A stretch of 64,000 bases of DNA, from assembly GCF_964355755.1 (NCBI RefSeq), contig NC_092670.1:35389795-35453794 (forward strand). Direction: 5' to 3'. A model generated the notes under the pieces. It made no database searches, had not been told where the DNA came from, and was given only the letters and a program-made list of their open reading frames with translations. Both the position numbers and the translations under genes were made by a program. Positions 51,901 to 62,574 of the stretch are shown piece after piece. Position 1 is the stretch's first letter; every line of letters begins with the position of its first letter. Source of the stretch: Antedon mediterranea (taxonomy: Eukaryota > Echinodermata > Crinoidea > Comatulida > Antedonidae).

Positions 51901-54900
51901 GTAACGGGCGGGGTAGTTTGGTGATGTGATGGTAACCTTACCTTGGGCTTTTAACTCAATATCTTCACCACACCCTAATTGGTAAATATTCGTATTAAAA
52001 ATAAGTTTATGATAGGGCTCGCCGACATTCATATCCTACATTTAAAGATGCAATTGTTATTGTTATATTGTATAAAACAGTAAGATAAATCACAGTGTAT
52101 CGATTATCAATGTGATCGAGTAAATACACAACATAGTTAAGGCCTATAACATTTATATGAACAATTATACAGTACTATGATGAGAGATTTAGCTTTCATA
52201 TTCACTCGAACAAAATGAACTTATGTATCCTTGTACATCAGGAAGAAGTTTACATTTGAGACTACTTACAATTTTTTTTCCAGATCACAAGTATTCTCAA
52301 ATGTACTAGGAATATTCTGTATTATTACGACAGAGTTAGGCTAAACATTTCTACTTGATTCCCTGACGTAAACACTGGGCCACGAGTAATATAAATTTAC
52401 ATATCATGTCACATTGTTTTATCACATTGTTTAATATAATAAATTTTAATTTCTAACGTACTTGTAGGTTGGAATTGACGTAATCCGCACCATTCTTGTT
52501 TCTCTTCACCGGCACACTTTGACTTATCTTCGTAACCATAGTTTTTCAGTGTCTGATTTAGGCATGACGGTAGCTGTTCAAGTGCACACGTTTGGTAACC
52601 ATCACAGATCTCTTCCCATGACACGCAGATGTTCTCTTCGAAACATTGTACTCCTTTAAATGGATTGCCCTCACAGACTATGGATAATCAATTATTTTAT
52701 TTTATAACAGCCCTGTAACAACATCGGTAACAAAATGGTAAATTAATCTATGTATTCATTTTTTCTCGTTTATTTATTCGTATTTTCGTTTGTTTTGTTT
52801 TTTTGTTTTTTTTGAAATATATATTTATACTGGGTAACCTCTTCAGTCAATGACTGATCTCCCAGAGGGCCCAGTTGGTGATCAGTGGCTGTGATGTACT
52901 AATACACCGGGGTAACCCCCTACATCGTCTCGAAAGATGTACTAGGTTCTTTAAAGTGCACACGAGCCAGATGTGTAAACTGGACCTACGGTTTATAGTC
53001 CTTATCCGAGAAGACTCGTTCTACCACCAGAACCATGGAGTGAGTGAGCCTCGAACCCCTGCCGTTGTTATGGCAAGGTAATTACGGTTCCACTGTTTTA
53101 ACCGCTCGGCCACTCACTCATCAAATGTTTGTTTCATTCGTTTATACATTGATTCATCTCATATAACATTACGTACAGCAAAGCATAATTATTGTTATAC
53201 TTACAATCAGTTCCTATTGCGTCAACAAGAATTTTAGCCGAGTCAATAATGTATTCATTGTATTTTTTAGAATATCGAGATGCCTGCCTCCGTTGTCTGG
53301 AGATGAGATCTTTTAAATTCAATTTTTTCTAGAAAGAAAATTTTACAAGGAACAGTAAATAGTTTTTATAAGTAATAAAAATGTATACAAAAAACATTCA
53401 AACACGAAATAGCCCATATAAAACAAAGGGAAAATCAACCACAGCAAAAAAGTGATTAAAATTTATTAAATTAAAACATGATAATATTTTGAATGCTACA
53501 GAACATTTCGTAATAAGACAGTACAGTATTATACACATGCAGTCAAATCATGTATTAGTTTTGTACTATACTAATAAGTACCCTAAGGCCTATATTTAAA
53601 GTAGAGACATATAAAAGTATTTCTTTTTAACCACCACAATCATAAGGGTGGAAGTAATTCAAGCAATAAAGAAGGTGACAACCAGACAATATTCATCCGC
53701 TGTTTTGCTTTGACAAAATACAAATGTCGTTTTATTTACTAAGCATGAAAAAAACAAGTCAAGTAAAAGCCCATAGATTAACCAGGGGACTTCAGTAGCA
53801 GTTTGCTCGGATTAAAGGTTATTTTTCAGAAAGAACCTTTCGAAGAAAATCTGTATACGTCATCTTGCAAAACACCATTACATTGTGGAACAATTGTTAA
53901 CGATCTACAATGGTATCTGTTAAATACTGATAACAATAGGCCTACAACACAATAATTTTTGTAGAGAAATCATGTCGCGCCAAACGTTTATTATTATTAC
54001 TAAAAGAGCGAAAATTAATTACTACGTATACATTTTGAACGCGCGATAACTTCTTGTTTTTTACATTATATATTTAGGGGTTGAAATAATGAACTTAAAT
54101 GTGATGCAAATACTGTAGTAGGTGCATATACAATAAATTACAAAAACGTCTCTTCTTTCTACGCAAATTAAACTCTTTTAAAATTGACCGTACTATTTTA
54201 CAACTTTTTTTATACTTATCTTAAACAGTGTACTTAGTTTTTGCTTAATATGTTATTATGGTAATTCACGTTTTAAAGATAGACTTTTATTTAATAAAGT
54301 AGTTAAACAAGGCAGTAAAATAGTAGGCTCGGAACAAATTAAACCTGAAGTTTTATATAAGGAATTAGTAATTTACAATTATTTCAAAAGACCACGCTCC
54401 CCCTCTGCACTATGAACTTAACAAAAGTCAACGTAGTGACAGACTCCTTCAAAGAAAAATTAAAACAAATAGATATGGCAATTCATTCGTCCTTGCTGCA
54501 ATTTATTAGTAGTATTTTAATCGATTTTTTAGGATTTTATATCTATATTTTATATCGTAATTTATATATTTTATGTACTGTGTCCATTTTATATTTGTAT
54601 GTAGGCCTACTGTATTTTGAAAAGGCCAACAGAGTTTCCCCATGGTGATAATAAAGATTTTAATTGAATTGAATTGATTTCTGATTGGACGCGCAATCCA
54701 ATTTCATTAAGCATAATAAAGTTTAGAGACAACTATATTAATTTCATTGAAGCGAAAATATCAATGAACTGTGATCTCTCGCTGAAATGGTTCTGGAAGA
54801 TAGAAATAATAATGACTTCGCATGCGCATAAGATGGGCTTTCGGTTCGCGCGTAAAACTGACCTACTGTGAAAAAAAAAAGGAATTAAGGTTTACTGGAC

Positions 54901-55576
54901 ATAGTTGAAATATAATAATGGTAAAAACATTCCTTAGACGGACAAACTTGACTAAAAATACAATGAACAACGTGGCAATATTCAAGGCTATTGTTATTAA
55001 CTTTTTGTTGACCTTAAACTGTCTTGTCAGTCAATTAAATATTGTATAGTGTATTTTAGTTTATTTTGATATTAAGATTAAAATATCATTTGATTGATAC
55101 GGTCCAAAGTAGTTTAACAGCAAACAAGAACACTGTGGTCACTGTGTTAGCTCCCACTAGCTTTTGTTTATACCGACAATTGTTGCAAATAAAAAAACTA
55201 ATAATCATGACGTAACGATGACGTCACAGTGATACTTGCGTTAAAATTTGATGCAATTAGAAACATGATAATTAATATTAGGCGCCATACGCAGCAAAAG
55301 TTTTAAAATTTCCACTTGTATTTTTGCTTGACACTTTTGCTGCGTATGGCGCCTCATAGATATATACCGTATAATAAAGGAAATTACAAAAAGGTTTATG
55401 TCGGAAAAACTTTATTTTAATTTATCCTATTTTAGTTTTGTTTTAATTGCTATATTTATGGAAAATTACACACGAATAAAGAGAGGTTAACTTACAAGCT
55501 CAGCATCACTGCGATACCTGGACTCAGACAGAGCAACCAATGCACCTATGGCAAAAAGAACGCACCAGCCCCTCAT
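45936..55576 (-). CDS. Multi-CUB extracellular protein with LDLa-like module and PEG-repeat stalk, 15 exons
   Basis: Function unknown. Exons: 55496-55576, 53205-53328, 52462-52677, 51766-51974, 50247-50406, 49833-49883, 49496-49724, 49282-49397, 48515-48883, 48336-48383, 48051-48169, 47487-47715, 46895-47263, 46044-46357, 45936-45968. The frame is continuous over 888 aa. Order: signal peptide ([19 protein letters not shown]); basic SRQRRQ, a possible furin site; cysteine-rich LDLa-like segment (about 70-135, ICDGYQTC); CUB1 (141-263), CUB2 (281-395), CUB3 (396-518), CUB4 (535-650), CUB5 (651-773); a Pro-Glu-Gly-Lys repeat stalk (about 795-870); and a last exon adding [10 protein letters not shown]. 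Each CUB keeps the first cysteine pair only. Acidic calcium-site residues are kept in CUB1, 3 and 5. The donors of exon 9 (GTGGGT) and exon 13 (GTTAGT) are weak. The short hydrophobic end suggests a GPI signal or membrane tether. Confidence 0.82.
46060..46290 (-). repeat. Coding minisatellite, Pro-Glu-Gly stalk of the CUB protein
   Basis: Tandem 18 bp units encode PEGKPE with an 18-27 bp variant PEGNPEPGP. At least eight units, in frame with both flanking splice sites. The opposite strand is also open and reads as repeated FWFTFW, which is an artefact. Confidence 0.9.
46410..46751. mobile_element. Decayed inverted copy of the TTAA element
   Basis: Shares the ends 'ttattgtccccctgaa' and 'aaaatacatctttaa', and internal words such as 'aattggatgccagcaaccaa', with the reverse complement of 5434-5775. 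Confidence 0.55.
46750..46861. mobile_element. Inverted-repeat MITE family 2
   Basis: 'aagctgggttctcacttgga' at the left and 'ccagtgagaaccaa' at the right, with 'acgtaataacgcaagtaa' inside. Abuts the TTAA element and lies 33 bp from CUB exon 13. Confidence 0.65.
50512..50551 (-). pseudogene. 40 bp copy of CUB-gene exon 5 inside intron 4
   Basis: Identical to exon 5 positions 50341-50380 except for one base (gccagTatg against gccagCatg). In the same orientation, 171 bp upstream in the transcript. Flanked by repeat sequence ('caagagtgctcaaggcgc' on one side). Too short to be a usable exon and lacks splice sites. Confidence 0.85.
50620..51390 (-). repeat. CpG-rich dispersed repeat, copy 2, with flanking CAGA/CCGA microsatellites
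   Basis: The body at 50760-51240 matches 12700-13200 in reverse. Both ends carry a near-identical block 'gcatagtgataccggaccga' plus (cagacagaccga)n plus 'catag.gaactata' (50624-50705 and 51279-51359). An outer 'agtcgcgtg' and 'cacgcgact' pair may be the true ends. In CUB-gene intron 4. Confidence 0.8.
52815..53120 (-). mobile_element. tRNA-Leu/Ser-like SINE
   Basis: On minus the head reads 'gagtgagtggccgagcggtt' (A box), and about 50 bp later 'ggggttcgaggctc' (B box). The body has the core shared with 14310-14640. The tail ends in 'ggttacccagtataaatata'. In CUB-gene intron 2. Confidence 0.8.
54630..54680 (+). mobile_element. Non-LTR retrotransposon 3' end
   Basis: 'tccccatggtgataataaag' followed by 'attttaattgaattgaattg' is a typical retroposon end with a TTGAA tail. 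The preceding open frame (54412-54648) shows no recognisable domain. In CUB-gene intron 1. Confidence 0.5.
55280..55354. repeat. Perfect 21 bp inverted repeat with 33 bp loop
   Basis: Arms 55280-55300 ('aggcgccatacgcagcaaaa' plus g) and 55334-55354 are exact reverse complements. GC-rich arms stand in AT-rich DNA. It lies in CUB-gene intron 1, about 140 bp after exon 1. Confidence 0.9.
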
Positions 55577-57734
55577 ACTGAAATGACCTCTCAAGGTAGT
55601 ACTTTAACGTCTATCCTACTAAGCTAGAACCTCTGCAACAAGACGTCCACTCCTTGCCCCTAGACTGACAAAGTAACAAGTAATTCGTTCACCTTGGATC
55701 TCATCGAAAACGGTTCACATATGGTTTCTACATCTTCGGGTTATGGACTTCTGACGATCGAACCCTGGGAATATTATTAACAAGTCCCTATGGACCTGGG
55801 TTTGAAGTTTTGACCAATCAGAAGTGTCGGTCTGCGACACAATTGGACAGACAAGTTTGGTGTGATCGTTACAGATTACGAGTATTAGCAACTAATATTT
55901 GTCGGTCGATCGGATTAACTTAATTCGGTTAGTAATAACACAATTTATTAATTTTGTTGGAAGCTGGTAACTCTTATAGAGAATAAAAATAATAATAGAA
56001 GATCTAATAGTTTGAAGAGATGAAAGGTATTTCCTATTCGATACTAATCGAATATGACGTATCTAATATAAGTGTGTTTAGTATACATTAATCATTGGAA
56101 ACTGGTCGTAAAGTTGACTGCATTAAATGTCATTATGCCTAAGTTAACTATTGTAACAGCAAAGTAAAACAACATTTAATGCAATTACATTCCCTACAAA
56201 ACTGCATGTCAGAATATGATACCGTATTAAACCACCACCCAAACGTGCCTGCAAACAATTTGTAAAAACTTAAATATATTGAGTGAGATTAGTATGGTAC
56301 TAATATTATTATATAGGCCTATTCAATATTAAATAAATGATAAAGACGCTAGTAAATTACCAACTGAACATTTTATTGCACTCAGGCTGTTTCATGAGTA
56401 TGAACTCAATCTTCAGGTGCTTGGCTCTGAATGATAGTCACAAGTGAATACAAAAAGCTATAATGAAGTTGTAAGGCAAAATTAAATATTATATATTAGA
56501 TATATATTAGATATTAAGAGATATCTTTATTTCCGAATTGATTACAGCTTGGCACACCATAGTATGGTATGATATGAATGATTTTAAAGTAAAAATAAGC
56601 AACAATTATTATGTAAAGCACAAATTAGAGAACCAGCTGATTAGGTAAAAAATAAAATTGAGGTTGTTTAAAGACTATAAGGTTCAGAAATCAAGTAAGT
56701 TTAATCTTAAAAGGAATTACTGGATTGTCCTGTTGTTTTTCATCATAGTCTGAAATGGAATTACACTTCGGACAGTGACCATCAACCGTATAACAGGTGT
56801 TATTAAGTTTTGTAATCTAGGCCTATATTAACGATTAGAGCTGCAAGAAAAGTACCTTTGACATTTACTGTTCATCCTCACGCCCTCTTCAGTCGACATC
56901 TGCGTGTGAACTTTCAGTTTGTAGTATCATCATCACAGTATGACAAGCCGTTAATACGTATGTTTTGATAATAATGTTTATTATGTAATACAATTACAGC
57001 GCTACAAATGTAAGAAGTCACGCCATAAATAAAAGATGATTACTTTTTCCAAAAAAAACACCGTATTGATCAGCATGCATAGGCCTGATTAATAAAACAA
57101 AAATAAAATCAGTAAAACATAATAACTGTAGTATATAGCAAGCCCTTCAAAAGTGCTGATAAATATGCTTAGCTGGCCTATAGCTCATGACGATCTTTTG
57201 AAAAAAGTGCCATTTCGTAAAAAAAGAACGCCCTTCACATAACCTGAAGCTAAAATGTTGTGTTTTATTTATAAGCGTTTCTTCATGAAATACAATTTCT
57301 GGAACAAATGCTTGTTTTAAAAATATAAGTCATTTATATTGGTCAGAGTTCATATACAGATGTACAAATACATTTAATTCGTTGGTATTTCAACTGACTG
57401 GGCTTGGAATCAGAATCAAAATAGCACCATCAAAATTGGCATCACATTAATTCCACTGAGAAATAAAACTATTGTGCTATTACAGAACACATTACTAGGA
57501 ATATTGTATTAATTGAAATCCCCAAAAGTGTTCTTATCTTTTCTTGAGTGCCTACTGTTTCCTATCTAGCCTATATAACATATCCTCAAATTGCAGTTTG
57601 TTGTTATATATTATTATTCGATATAATTATGTAATTTCAAAAATTATTCTCATATTTTTTTAGTATGAGTGTTTATTATTTTTTTGATATGATGGCTATA
57701 TCATGTTGATTTACTGAGTTTTATCTGAATCCTA
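55577..57734. other. Upstream region of the CUB gene, no gene seen
   Basis: The first few hundred bases probably hold the CUB-gene promoter (minus strand). No TATA box was confidently placed. The rest is AT-rich. No exon was recognised that would extend the gene at 57735 upstream. Confidence 0.35.
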
Positions 57735-58388
57735 ATGTACAGTAAGTATAGCGACATTGTGTATTTAATAAAAATAGATATTTTTGATATAGCGCAAATA
57801 AAAGATGTCTCTATGCGCTCCACAATAAAAGAGAAAGAGTGGAAAACAAAAGGAGGAGAACAAAAAGACAAAAACAGCAAGCTAGTACCCAAACTGGAGT
57901 ATGGGGATACACCATCACCGCTAACTGGGGATCAGATATTTGGTAGGGAAGTAACTAAGACTAGGTAAAAGGTTACTCCAGGCTAATTTAATTCCTCGGA
58001 TTAAGCACTGTTATACAATTTATAATTAGCCCGGTGGTTTTTGATTGACAACATGTAAAGTTAGTTAAACAATATAAACCGTGAAATGTAAAGACATCAA
58101 TCAAACGTTATTGCTCAAATCACGATTGCTGTTGTAAATTGATGTCCGCCCTCATTCAATCCAATTGTTTTCTTCTGCAAGTCAGCTTTTGGTGCGTATT
58201 AAACTATTCTGATTGGTTAAAGTCAACTGCTAATCCTGTGTTATCATTCTAGATATTACGAATATCTGTCTGGACCGGAACCGAAAGAAAGGAAAATCAA
58301 TCGATTAAAGAGCTATGAACTATACCGGAAAATAGTCAACAGAATGAAGAGATATGATAATTATTCATCTGTTGAAAAATCGTGGTAG
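57735..58388 (+). CDS. Unrecognised small basic protein, two exons visible
   Basis: Exon A ends 57964 ('actag|gtaaaa') and exon B is 58253-58388, after 'ctgtgttatcattctag'. The junction is in frame. From the ATG at 57735 the product is 121 aa. A second Met at 57813 gives 95 aa, and an acceptor-like AG at 57791 would allow an upstream exon. The residues are strongly charged: KEKEWKTKGGEQKDKNS, then LEYGDTPSPLTGDQIFG, then across the junction TKTRYYEYLSGPEPKERK and RLKSYELYRKIVNRMKRYD. The end looks helical. No signal peptide or membrane segment. I do not recognise the family. The clean donor/acceptor pair and the protein-like composition on both sides are the evidence that it is real. Confidence 0.45.
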
Positions 58389-58439
58389 ATTACAAAAGTT
58401 GTGATTTGTTATGGTAGATACGGAAGTCACCTTTAGTTA

Positions 58440-59068
58440 AAGCCCCATTCCCTACGTTTTTTAGATCTAATTTAAGATCACAGACTATATTTAATGTAAA
58501 AATAATACTATATGGTCCTATTGCGATAACTTTTTTCGTCTTTAAACGGTTAAAAATGTGAAAAATAAGTCGATTCTAATAATTATAGCGGCCCGCTATA
58601 AATCCCAAAATGCATTGCGCGCGGATGGATATTTTTGTTTTTCACCTGTAATTCGCCCACTTTTCGATCGATCGTGAGGCCAAAACAAATGGAAGACTCC
58701 TAACTTTTCAGCGAAAATACCGGGTTTTCCCCAATTTGTATCAACGGAGTATGGCAAAAATAGAAAGACAATTAATGCAGCAACTATACAACGTCAGGCT
58801 AGGTATATAGGTAGCGTACGATGTTCGTACGTTACCGATGTTTACCAGCTAGGCCTACAAAACTAAGCCTAGCTAGGCTAGGCCTAAGACCGTCCACGAG
58901 AGGTCGATCGCCGCGAGCTACTTAGGTAGTGCATTGTTTCTCACTTTTTATCATAATTTACCATAAAACGTACATTTAAGACAAGGAATGACATGGTTTA
59001 ATGTTTTTAAAGTGATATATATGTATTATTTTCCAAAAAACGTCCAAAATTGCAGGGAAGGGGTCTTT
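58440..59068. mobile_element. Non-autonomous DNA transposon, GC-rich interior
   Basis: Imperfect terminal inverted repeats: 'aaagccccattccctacgtt' at the left, and 'aaagaccccttccctgcaat' when the right end is reverse-complemented. Similarity continues for about 50 bp. The interior has CpG-rich stretches ('gcgcgcggatgg', 'cgatcgatcg') and many taggccta-like words. No ORF. Confidence 0.6.
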
Positions 59069-59097
59069 AAAACTCCGTTTGTAACATTACTACGTGT

Positions 59098-59251
59098 AAA
59101 GATTTGTCTACACTATTAAACTAGTTTGACAAAAGTGTGATGTGCCCAAATATGGCAGTGATATGCCCAAATGTGGTAGTGATATGACATCATTATGTCA
59201 CAATGATCATGGGCAAATAACATAACTCTTGATAGTGTAGACAGAGCTTTA
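59098..59251. mobile_element. Palindromic MITE family 1
   Basis: 'gtctacactattaaactagt' at the left and 'cttgatagtgtagacagagc' at the right. Carries the duplicated 'gcccaaatatggcagtgata' motif. Confidence 0.85.
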
Positions 59252-59305
59252 CCCGTAGTATGCCACGAACGAACTTTTAACCAAAGGTTCAATACAACGT
59301 CTCTC

Positions 59306-59648
59306 AAGCGTGGTTCCCACTAGAACGTAACGCAAGGACGTAAACGCAACGCAAACGTTTTAACCAATCACAAGCAAAGTTATAGACAGTTAGCAATCAC
59401 AAGCGAATAAGCCATCGCTTGTGATTGGTCAATTTACTTGCGTTGCGTTACGTCCTTGCGTTGCGTCGTAAAGCTTGGTTCCCACTAGAACGTAACGCAA
59501 GGACGTAAACGCAATGCAAGCGTTTTAACCAATGACAAGCAAAGTTATAGACAGTTAGCAATCACAAGCGAATAAGCCATCGCTTGTGATTGGTCAATTC
59601 ACTTGCGTTGCGTCCTTGCGTTGCGTCGCTAGTGGCAACCACACTTAG
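59306..59648. mobile_element. Two tandem copies of inverted-repeat MITE family 2
   Basis: Copies 59306-59470 and 59471-59648. Each starts near 'tggttcccactagaacgtaa', folds about 'agcaatcacaagcgaataag' and 'cgcttgtgattggtcaat', and ends with 'cgtccttgcgttgcgtcg'. Confidence 0.85.
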
Positions 59649-60465
59649 CAACACATTTATACAGTATATGCCTACTTTTTATTAAGGTGTTTTCTATCTA
59701 CTCGTATATAGGCCTATTTACACTTCTCTTATCACTATAGAACATGAAAAAACTTATTTATGGAAATATTTTCTATTTCACTAACAGGATTTAAACACTA
59801 TTGAGAAAAGTTAATTGTCATGGTGCTTTATGCAATGTGTTAATTGATATAAGAGACAGGGAAGGGAAACCAATCCCATATGTATTCGGTTTAGTATGAC
59901 TTACAAACACTAATAGAATAATTTAAACCAATCCTAGTTTTAACCCTTTAGTGGGTACTCAAACGGTTGATGCACTTTTTGAATTTCATGACACTTTGAG
60001 GTTGGGTTCGATTAAGGTAGGCCTATTACAAATAAAAAATTCAAAAAATCAATTACTAGGCCCTACTAGAAGCTAACAGCAGTCATCTTCAATCATGTTA
60101 CGAAATGTTAACATTGGAGCATAGTTTGAATACAGTTGAAGTAAATAAAGTTTCTAAGTTAGAAAACCCAAGTCTAAATTACGTTTAATCTACCGGAAAA
60201 CAGACTTCAAACTAATTCTCACATACTGCAAATAAGTTTGAAATAAAATTGAGGACGCTGCTTCATTTGACGGAGTCACGTGATTATTTCTGTTTCAAAA
60301 GGAAATGCTTTTCATTCAACACAATGAAACATTAATCAATTATAATTAAGTAATTATAAAATAATTTAACCTATCCTATAAAATGATTGGTAAGATGTGT
60401 GTTAAAACACAGAGGAAAGTAATTCGCGATCAAATTACAGAAAAAAAATAAATTCAATTGTTAGC
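59649..60465. other. AT-rich intergenic DNA, nothing recognised
   Basis: No supported exon, RNA gene or well-defined repeat on either strand. Confidence 0.4.
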
Positions 60466-60609
60466 CTACTTTCCTGAGAGCCAACCGCGACTCGATGTTT
60501 TTAGTTTGTTTAACCACCTTTCTAAATGTTGCGCCAAAGTTGAGTTAACGATAAGAATAATCGTGGCTACCATGAACACTTTTAGCAAACGTTTCATTAC
60601 CTTTTCCAT
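60466..60609 (-). CDS. Short ORF for a putative secreted basic peptide
   Basis: 47 codons from ATG to TAG. The N-terminus MEKVMKRLLKVFMVATIILI continues VNSTLA, a textbook signal peptide with a likely cut after Ala. The remaining 21 residues begin QHLERWLNKLK and end SSRGWLSGK. They carry five Lys/Arg and one Glu with two Trp, a composition seen in amphipathic secreted peptides. Alternatively it may be the first exon of a larger secreted protein, although the only nearby GT (in 'gaaaggtggtt') is a poor donor. No polyadenylation signal was found close downstream, so it could be chance. Confidence 0.3.
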   Translation of the reverse strand: MEKVMKRLLKVFMVATIILIVNSTLAQHLERWLNKLKTSSRGWLSGK

Positions 60610-61321
60610 GCAGTAGGCCTATCTTACAACGTCAGACCTACTATAACCCCCTCGGGTTTCTATATTTCAAATGGCAGGAATTCATTTCAATCCGGGGTCA
60701 CAGTGAGCCGTGTATGTACCTGCATACGGGCTTATTTAGGAATGTCACTCTTATCCCAAAAGAATTTCGTAAAGTCTGAATTTAAAAATAGAAAAAAAAA
60801 ATCAACCTTTTCATTACTAAAGAAATGCAAATACAGTTATGTTTCTATTGAATGTTCTAGAATTATTTAATTCGATATTCAGTAGTATATATAATACTGT
60901 CTAATAATGTTTAATCAACTTCTCATAAAAAATAAAAGCAAATTGTTTAGCAACCACATCATCAATTTCAAACTATTTCTGGAATTTGGAAATATTACTT
61001 AATTAAAAATGCAGGTAGTTAATCGACTATCAATATTATTATTATTATTAATTTTATAATAGAATCTTTACTGTTTGAAAGTCTTTCTTTTTCTTGTCAT
61101 CTATATATCATCACGTGACTTATCTATTTTGCCTGTCTCAAAAGAAGTAAAGCAATAATTGAGTGAATTCCGGGAATAATAAGAAACATAAGTCGATCAA
61201 TCCAGTGTAAGTCTAACGTCACCCAACGATAAGTGCATATATTTGTTAATACTTTAGACGTTTCAAAAGGTGTTGCATAACCCCTGGATAGGTGAGTTTA
61301 CGCGTATCTCAATGCTGCAAC
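60610..61321. other. Upstream region of the 61322 exon
   Basis: No gene seen. A strong donor-like 'aggtgagt' at 61289 lies just before the 61322 ATG and could end an alternative 5' UTR exon. Confidence 0.3.
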
Positions 61322-61429
61322 ATGGTTCGGCTTGTTGTTGTTATCACGCTGATTTGTTTCTGTTGCATTGGAGATACGAATCATTATCTAGGAGGAACCT
61401 TTAACTGGCGACCACTCAATCAAGGAAAG
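61322..61429 (+). CDS. First coding exon of a secreted protein, runs off the right edge
   Basis: 36 codons from ATG to a donor 'ggaaag|gtaaag', phase 0. MVRLVVVITLICFCCIGDTN is a signal peptide. The mature start HYLGGTFNWRPLNQGK resembles the 'GG-x-W-x-P' opening found in several invertebrate secreted and matrix proteins (my recollection, not checked). No continuing exon was found before 64000, so the rest is inferred to lie beyond the window. The upstream in-frame extension to 61292 has no ATG. Confidence 0.5.
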
Positions 61430-62574
61430 GTAAAGTACACATTTTCTAATTTTAACACTTCTTTAAACGTAACGAATTTTTTCCTGTTGTTTTTCATCTT
61501 CTTGTTGTTCTTGTTGTTTCTAGTTTTTTTTTAAAATTATTATTCTGTACTATTGGCCATTGGCTGTTGGATGTGAATTAAAATAAAGTAAATAGTTACG
61601 GACCAACTTACTAATGATTATGTGTTTTAATAATCGTAAGTATCAATATTATATTCGAGTTTAGCTTTACTAAAATATTTCTATTACCTTTTTATAAAAT
61701 ATCAATCATTTCGTGTTTCATGTTTCCTTCTGTCTCCTGCTATTCTTTCAGATAATTGTTTTTATAGTGAGCATGTACACAGCTGAAGCGTGTCCCACAA
61801 TTTGTATCTATCATTTTTTCTCTAAAATACTTAGCTTCTTTAAATTCCATTAAAATAATCTGTACTTTTGAAACGTGAAAATCAAATTAGCGGATATATT
61901 GATTATACATTTTAAAACTAAAAATATATATTTGAATATATTTGAATGCCAGAGGAATTTTGTGAATAGCGACCTTTGACCCTGCAATTCCATTCCGATT
62001 TTGGTGTCATATTGTAGATCAAATGGGGCCATGTTTCGTGAGATCTGGATGTGATCTCTGGGTTGTTCAGATAAACAAACAAACCAACCAACCAACCAAC
62101 AAACAAACCTATGGGAGTGGAAACACAACCGCCTACGTATACATTCTTTGTACACACTAGGCCTAGTAATGTTACTTTCAATATACATTATAATCTGTAT
62201 TTGATAGCACGTAACAATGCTAAATGTCATACGAGGTATTACAAAAAGTTAAATCTTTTGAGACAGCCTAATAAAATAACATTAAGTTTTGACAAATCAC
62301 CGACAACAGTTCCAAATGTAGCTTCTTATAGCCTATGAAATATCTAGTGTGCACGTAGAGGAGGTCCGGGGTTTTAACAGCTACATCCGGAATAGATTAA
62401 ATTATCATTAATTGCACATCAAAGTCGTGGTTATTTGATATGCATTTTTAATCTCAAAAATTATTTTGAATAAATTTTAATTTATTTAGGTATCCTATTA
62501 TTGACATGTATGTTACTTATAAACTATGTTTAGTGAATAAACACAGACCAATATTCAGAGAGAGCGTTTGTACG
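61430..62574. other. Probable intron of the 61322 gene
   Basis: AT-rich. An acceptor-like 'attctttcag' at 61750 opens a frame that ends in 33 codons without protein-like features, so it is not called an exon. A (caaac) simple repeat lies at 62075-62110. Confidence 0.35.

Noticed and set aside
52990-53120. Functional tRNA gene
   Set aside because: A and B boxes are present, but the arms do not pair as a mature tRNA and the block continues into a SINE body.
55280-55354. Pre-microRNA
   Set aside because: The stem is only 21 bp with a long loop and no extended pairing, and there is no evidence of processing.
34709-55576. A single CUB-plus-adhesion-GPCR fusion gene
   Set aside because: The CUB exon 14 ends in phase 0 and finds its own last exon, stop and AATAAA. 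The GPCR begins with its own signal peptide, and its second exon needs phase 1.
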